DNA of 50,367 nt. Origin: an uncultured Clostridia bacterium. Its GTDB lineage: Bacteria > Bacillota > Clostridia > Oscillospirales > CAG-272. The stretch spans positions 1 through 50,367 of the forward strand of contig CAMEON010000010.1 of assembly GCA_945929845.1 (NCBI GenBank), in the 5' to 3' direction. The notes under the pieces were generated by a model that had not been told where the DNA came from, made no database searches, and worked only from the letters and a program-made list of their open reading frames with translations. Every line of letters begins with the position of its first letter. Position 1 is the first letter of the stretch. Positions 47,724 through 50,367 of the stretch are shown here, piece after piece. The translations under genes and the position numbers were made by a program.

Positions 47724-48285
47724 TCTCTTTTTGACGATGCTGAAAATCGGTCTGTTCACCTTTGGCGGTGGTTACGCTATGATTGCTCTGCTTGAAAACG
47801 AGTTCGTATCCAAAAAGAGATGGATTGAAAAAGATGAATTTTTGGATGTCGCCGCGATAGCCGAATCCACACCCGGACCGATTGCCATCAACTCTGCGAC
47901 CTATATCGGCTACAAGAAGGCAGGAGTGCTTGGTTCTGCGGTGGCAACCCTCGGTGTGATGTTGCCGTCTTTTGTTATCATTTACGCCATATCTTTGTTC
48001 TTTGATACATTCCTTTCGCTGACCTACGTTGCCTATGCCTTCAAAGGAATACAGATATGCGTGGTATATCTTATCCTATCGGCAGGTGTCAAGATGCTAA
48101 AGCAAACCGAAAAGAGCATATTCAACATCATGATTATTTCGGTCACACTCGTATGTATGGTTGCACTGTCGGTATTTGCGGTCAGCTTCTCCACCATCTT
48201 TTATATTCTTATCAGCGGAACGGTCGGCGTAGTGGTATATCTTCTCGGCAAAATAAGGAAGGAGAAAAAGCATGATCTATCTTGA
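47707..48285 (+). CDS. Chromate transporter family protein, first half-size subunit
   Basis: A 192-residue membrane protein with the CHR signature: LKIGLFTFGGGYAMIALLE, RWIEKDEFLDVAAIAESTPGP and AINSATYIGYKKAG. Short CHR proteins are encoded as adjacent pairs and work together, in contrast to the long two-domain ChrA. AAAGGCGG precedes the ATG. It overlaps the upstream Lgt-like gene by 17 bases and the downstream partner by 14 bases. Family members are linked to chromate efflux, but in gut anaerobes the true substrate is unknown. Confidence 0.92.
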   Translation: MKKYLNLFLTMLKIGLFTFGGGYAMIALLENEFVSKKRWIEKDEFLDVAAIAESTPGPIAINSATYIGYKKAGVLGSAVATLGVMLPSFVIIYAISLFFDTFLSLTYVAYAFKGIQICVVYLILSAGVKMLKQTEKSIFNIMIISVTLVCMVALSVFAVSFSTIFYILISGTVGVVVYLLGKIRKEKKHDLS

Positions 48286-48844
48286 ACTGTTCTTGACCTT
48301 CCTTCAGATCGGCGCTTTTTCCTTTGGCGGTGGTTATGGAATGATCTCGCTGATACGGGAAAAGGTATTGATGCACGGTTGGCTTACCGAGGAAGAAATG
48401 CTCAATATGATTGCCGTAGCTGAATCCACTCCCGGACCGATCGCGGTTAATATGGCGACCTTCGTTGGCTCGTCACAAGGCGGTTTCCTCGGTGCGATCC
48501 TTGCTACGCTGGGTGTGGTATTGCCATCATTTTTTATCATTCTCATAATCGCAGCCCTGATACGCAACTTTATGAAATATGCGGGAGTAAAAGCGTTTCT
48601 CGGCGGTATCCGTCCGTGTGTTGTTGGCTTGATACTCGCAACGGCAATCACGATGTTTATGAGTACGGCAATCGGATTCAGTGGTATAGGAGATACACTT
48701 GCCACAGATTTTAATGGCATTATCATATTCGCCATATTGATATTAATCAACATTGTAGCAAAGCTTGCATTTAAGAAAAAACCAACACCGATACTGATGA
48801 TACTCATATCGGCAGGTCTTGGTATGCTGATGTATTCATTATAA
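48272..48844 (+). CDS. Chromate transporter family protein, second half-size subunit
   Basis: A 190-residue membrane protein homologous to the preceding gene: LQIGAFSFGGGYGMISLIRE, EEMLNMIAVAESTPGPIAVN and TFVGSSQGGFLG. GGAAGGAG precedes the ATG. The pair forms the complete transporter. Last gene of the LysR-controlled operon, with a terminator 50 bases downstream. Confidence 0.92.
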   Translation: MIYLELFLTFLQIGAFSFGGGYGMISLIREKVLMHGWLTEEEMLNMIAVAESTPGPIAVNMATFVGSSQGGFLGAILATLGVVLPSFFIILIIAALIRNFMKYAGVKAFLGGIRPCVVGLILATAITMFMSTAIGFSGIGDTLATDFNGIIIFAILILINIVAKLAFKKKPTPILMILISAGLGMLMYSL

Positions 48845-48856
48845 GGATTTTGATAA

Positions 48857-48873
48857 ACAAATTCCAATTTGTC
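48857..48873 (+). repeat. Short inverted repeat, second copy
   Basis: ACAAATTCCAATTTGTC, identical over 17 bases to 45,868-45,884. Confidence 0.6.
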
Positions 48874-48897
48874 AGGGAGTTTTACTTGAAAGAATAT

Positions 48898-48924
48898 GCC
48901 ACGGTTCGCCGTGGCTTTTTCTTT
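48898..48924 (+). terminator. Terminator of the chromate-transporter operon
   Basis: GCCACGG-TTCG-CCGTGGC followed by TTTTTCTTT. Confidence 0.9.
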
Positions 48925-49321
48925 GTCTTCAGTGGGGCAATATTTGGGATTCGCTGGTTCGAATCCCTTTGTCGGCTCAATGGATCTATTTCAAAAAAAT
49001 CTTTTTTTAGCGTTTCGTGGATTCGGATCCTCTCGAAGAAGGGATGGATCTGTTTTGGAAGGAACTATTTGTAAACAATTTGTGATGAGCGTAAAAAGCC
49101 GAAAGAAGTTGAAACCCTGTCGTGGGTTCAAGTCCTTCCGGTCGCTTGTTTTTGACTATATATTTGGAAAAAATGGCTCATTCCATAGTTCGTTCCTTTC
49201 GACTCAAGGAAATGCTGAAAATGGATCTATGAAACTTTGAAAAAAAGTAGGCGCGAAAAAACGGGAGAAATCTCTCGTTTTCTCTTGTTTTCTCGGTCGG
49301 ATCTAAATCGACCTAAAGACT
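48925..49321. other. Gene-free region with tRNA-3'-end-like fragments
   Basis: No convincing gene. Two short stretches look like tRNA T-arms in + orientation: CTGGTTCGAATCCC near 48,957 and CGTGGGTTCAAGTCC near 49,115. No matching 5' halves are present, so these are at most degenerate remnants. GATCTG/GGATC-type words repeat without clear order. Confidence 0.35.
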
Positions 49322-49347
49322 TGGCAGGGGCAGGAGAATTCGAACCC
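49322..49347 (-). pseudogene. Duplicated 3' end of tRNA-Trp (possible attachment-site scar)
   Basis: Twenty-six bases, identical but for one position to the 3' end of the tRNA-Trp gene at 49,480-49,505 (acceptor, CCA and part of the T-arm) and in the same orientation. The rest of the tRNA is absent. Confidence 0.7.
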
Positions 49348-49440
49348 AGCCTCGCTTCGCTCGGTGGCAAGTTGTATGAGCAAAGCATAAATGGGTGCGT
49401 TGCTGGCAACTTGCACGCGTTTCTCACCTCGAACCCCATC

Positions 49441-49480
49441 AAAACCAAAAACCACGCCGTAGGCGTGGTTTTTTGGTTTT
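49441..49480. terminator. Bidirectional terminator downstream of tRNA-Trp
   Basis: An ACCACGCC-GTA-GGCGTGGT core (49451-49469) is extended by A-run/T-run pairing. Both strands end in T-rich sequence. It serves tRNA-Trp on the minus strand. Confidence 0.8.
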
Positions 49481-49555
49481 GGCAGGGGCAGGAGGATTCG
49501 AACCCGCGACCCACGGTTTTGGAGACCGGTACTCTACCAGCTGAGCTATACCCCT
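49480..49555 (-). tRNA. tRNA-Trp (anticodon CCA)
   Basis: A 76-base gene including an encoded CCA end. The acceptor stem AGGGGTA pairs with TGCCCCT, the D-arm is GCTC-AGCTGGTA-GAGT, the anticodon stem CCGGT/ACCG holds loop CTCCAAA (anticodon CCA), and the T-loop is TTCGAAT. The T-stem has one mismatch and one wobble. Confidence 0.93.
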
Positions 49556-49663
49556 GTGCAACGGAGAGTATTATAACACATCCGGGCCGAAAAAGCAAGG
49601 GGTTTTTCAAAAAAAGTCAAAGTATTTTTACGCTCAAAGGTCAGCCTACCGTTTATCTCCCGG

Positions 49664-50367
49664 CTACCTGATCTCCCGGATGCAGTCGGAAGTCACCACA
49701 TTTTCCAGGTTGCACAGCACCAGCACGGCATCGCAATCGTATGCGGCGGCCAGGGCGGACAGGTCTGTCATGCCTCCGGTCAGGTTGACGGCCACAATGT
49801 CAAAGTGCCGGGCCAGGAAAGGAATAACGGCACTGGCAAAGGAATCCCGGGCCACCAGCAGGCGAGGCCGGGCGGTGCCGTCCGTCTCCCCGGCAGGGGA
49901 CAGGCTGTCGGGGGCGATCTGCGTGATGGTCAGGACGCTGTGGGTGCCGTCCAGAAAAGCCCCGTACTTGTCCTTTCCTGTCAGATAGGCTTCGCTGATG
50001 AACCCCCGGAGCAGCTCCTGTCCGTTTCCGTCCGCCACCGCATAGCAGGCATCGCTCTCCGCCTCCCATATCTCCAGCGTGTCCGCATCCGTGAAGTACA
50101 CGCCGGATCGGGAACAGGTGGTGCCGAAGAAGCCAGGCACCTGCCGCACGGCAAAGGCTTCGGCGGGGACAGTCTCGCTTCCCTTCCCCATGGCCTCCAG
50201 AATGGCGGCATAGGCCAGGTATGCGCCCCCGGTGGTCCAGTGGTGGTCGGTGCGATAGTAGATATACTCCCCGGCGGCATACCGGGTGCGAAATGCCTCC
50301 GTCATGTCGATATGATCCACCCCGGCGGCGGTCAGCCCCTCATTCAGGGCGCTGATCAGCCGGTCGG
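49664..50367 (-). CDS. DHHW-family (AlgJ/AlgX-like SGNH-type) protein, partial
   Basis: The frame is open to the right window edge, so the N-terminus is missing; 234 codons are visible. The DHHW motif (YYRTDHHWTTGGAYLAY), the segment VPGFFGTTCSRSG and the later LLVARDSFASAVIPFLARHF identify the family. These proteins are usually extracytoplasmic, membrane-anchored and encoded beside MBOAT acyltransferases, where they help acetylate exported polysaccharides. The partner gene would lie outside the window. The GC-rich codon use is like the left half of the window and unlike the AT-rich stretch just before the tRNA. Confidence 0.88.
   Translation of the reverse strand, partial: DRLISALNEGLTAAGVDHIDMTEAFRTRYAAGEYIYYRTDHHWTTGGAYLAYAAILEAMGKGSETVPAEAFAVRQVPGFFGTTCSRSGVYFTDADTLEIWEAESDACYAVADGNGQELLRGFISEAYLTGKDKYGAFLDGTHSVLTITQIAPDSLSPAGETDGTARPRLLVARDSFASAVIPFLARHFDIVAVNLTGGMTDLSALAAAYDCDAVLVLCNLENVVTSDCIREIR

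Noticed and set aside
48949-49143. Complete additional tRNA genes at the two T-arm-like sequences
   Set aside because: No matching 5' acceptor, D-arm or anticodon stem upstream.
48850-49240. Open frames in the tRNA-remnant region
   Set aside because: Overlap the terminator and tRNA-like scraps; composition unlike protein.

Overview
The window comes from a spore-forming, Gram-positive Clostridia-type bacterium, most likely a gut Oscillospiraceae/Ruminococcaceae-like commensal. This is inferred from a spoIIAA-spoIIAB-sigF operon, strong AGGAGG-type ribosome binding sites, sigma-A promoters with 17-base spacers, lipoprotein-type glycosidases and a strong bias toward carbohydrate genes. No rRNA, prophage, integrase or CRISPR array is visible. 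One tRNA gene (Trp, CCA) is present.

Layout. Positions 1-30,810 are GC-rich core-like sequence: a partial secreted protein, a decayed cupin/AraC junction, a GH2 enzyme divergent from an esterase-GH38 alpha-mannosidase operon, a very large ECF sigma factor with a fused C-terminal region, ymdB, an amidase, recG, a complete branched-chain amino-acid ABC transporter (livJHMGF), mutY, the spoIIA operon, a large GH3 lipoprotein with two discoidin-like domains, an EF-G paralog and tatD. Positions about 30,900-49,350 are visibly more AT-rich and look accessory: an AraC regulator divergent from an NPCBM surface protein plus GH36 lipoprotein; an orphan lipoprotein; a DeoR regulator divergent from a PfkB-GDPD-PHP triple fusion and a zinc dehydrogenase; decayed and hypothetical genes; a membrane protein; and a LysR regulator divergent from an Lgt-like/chromate-transporter operon. 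The AT-rich stretch ends beside a tRNA-Trp whose 3' end is duplicated 158 bases away. GC-rich sequence then resumes with a partial DHHW protein.

Two repeat families run through the window. The first is a roughly 145-165 bp MITE-like element (five copies: 1-52, 12,486-12,645, 36,652-36,812, 38,595-38,737, 44,404-44,563). It has GGAAMCGCTGATT-type inverted ends, apparent 4-base target duplications and a palindromic core. The second is a hairpin element with a conserved GAAAGTTCTTG lead (near 11,790, 14,902-15,035 and 21,590). Several MITE-like copies sit at gene ends or in leaders, and one supplies the visible C-terminus of the first CDS.

The most unusual coding content is the 821-residue PfkB-GDPD-PHP fusion under a DeoR regulator, the ECF sigma factor with about 690 extra residues and a duplicated GVGIVR motif, SpoIIAA with a Pro/Gly/Asn repeat tail, and an Lgt-family protein with isoleucine where the catalytic histidine of E. 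coli Lgt is expected. All functional calls rest on motif reading by eye. No database search or composition calculation was run.
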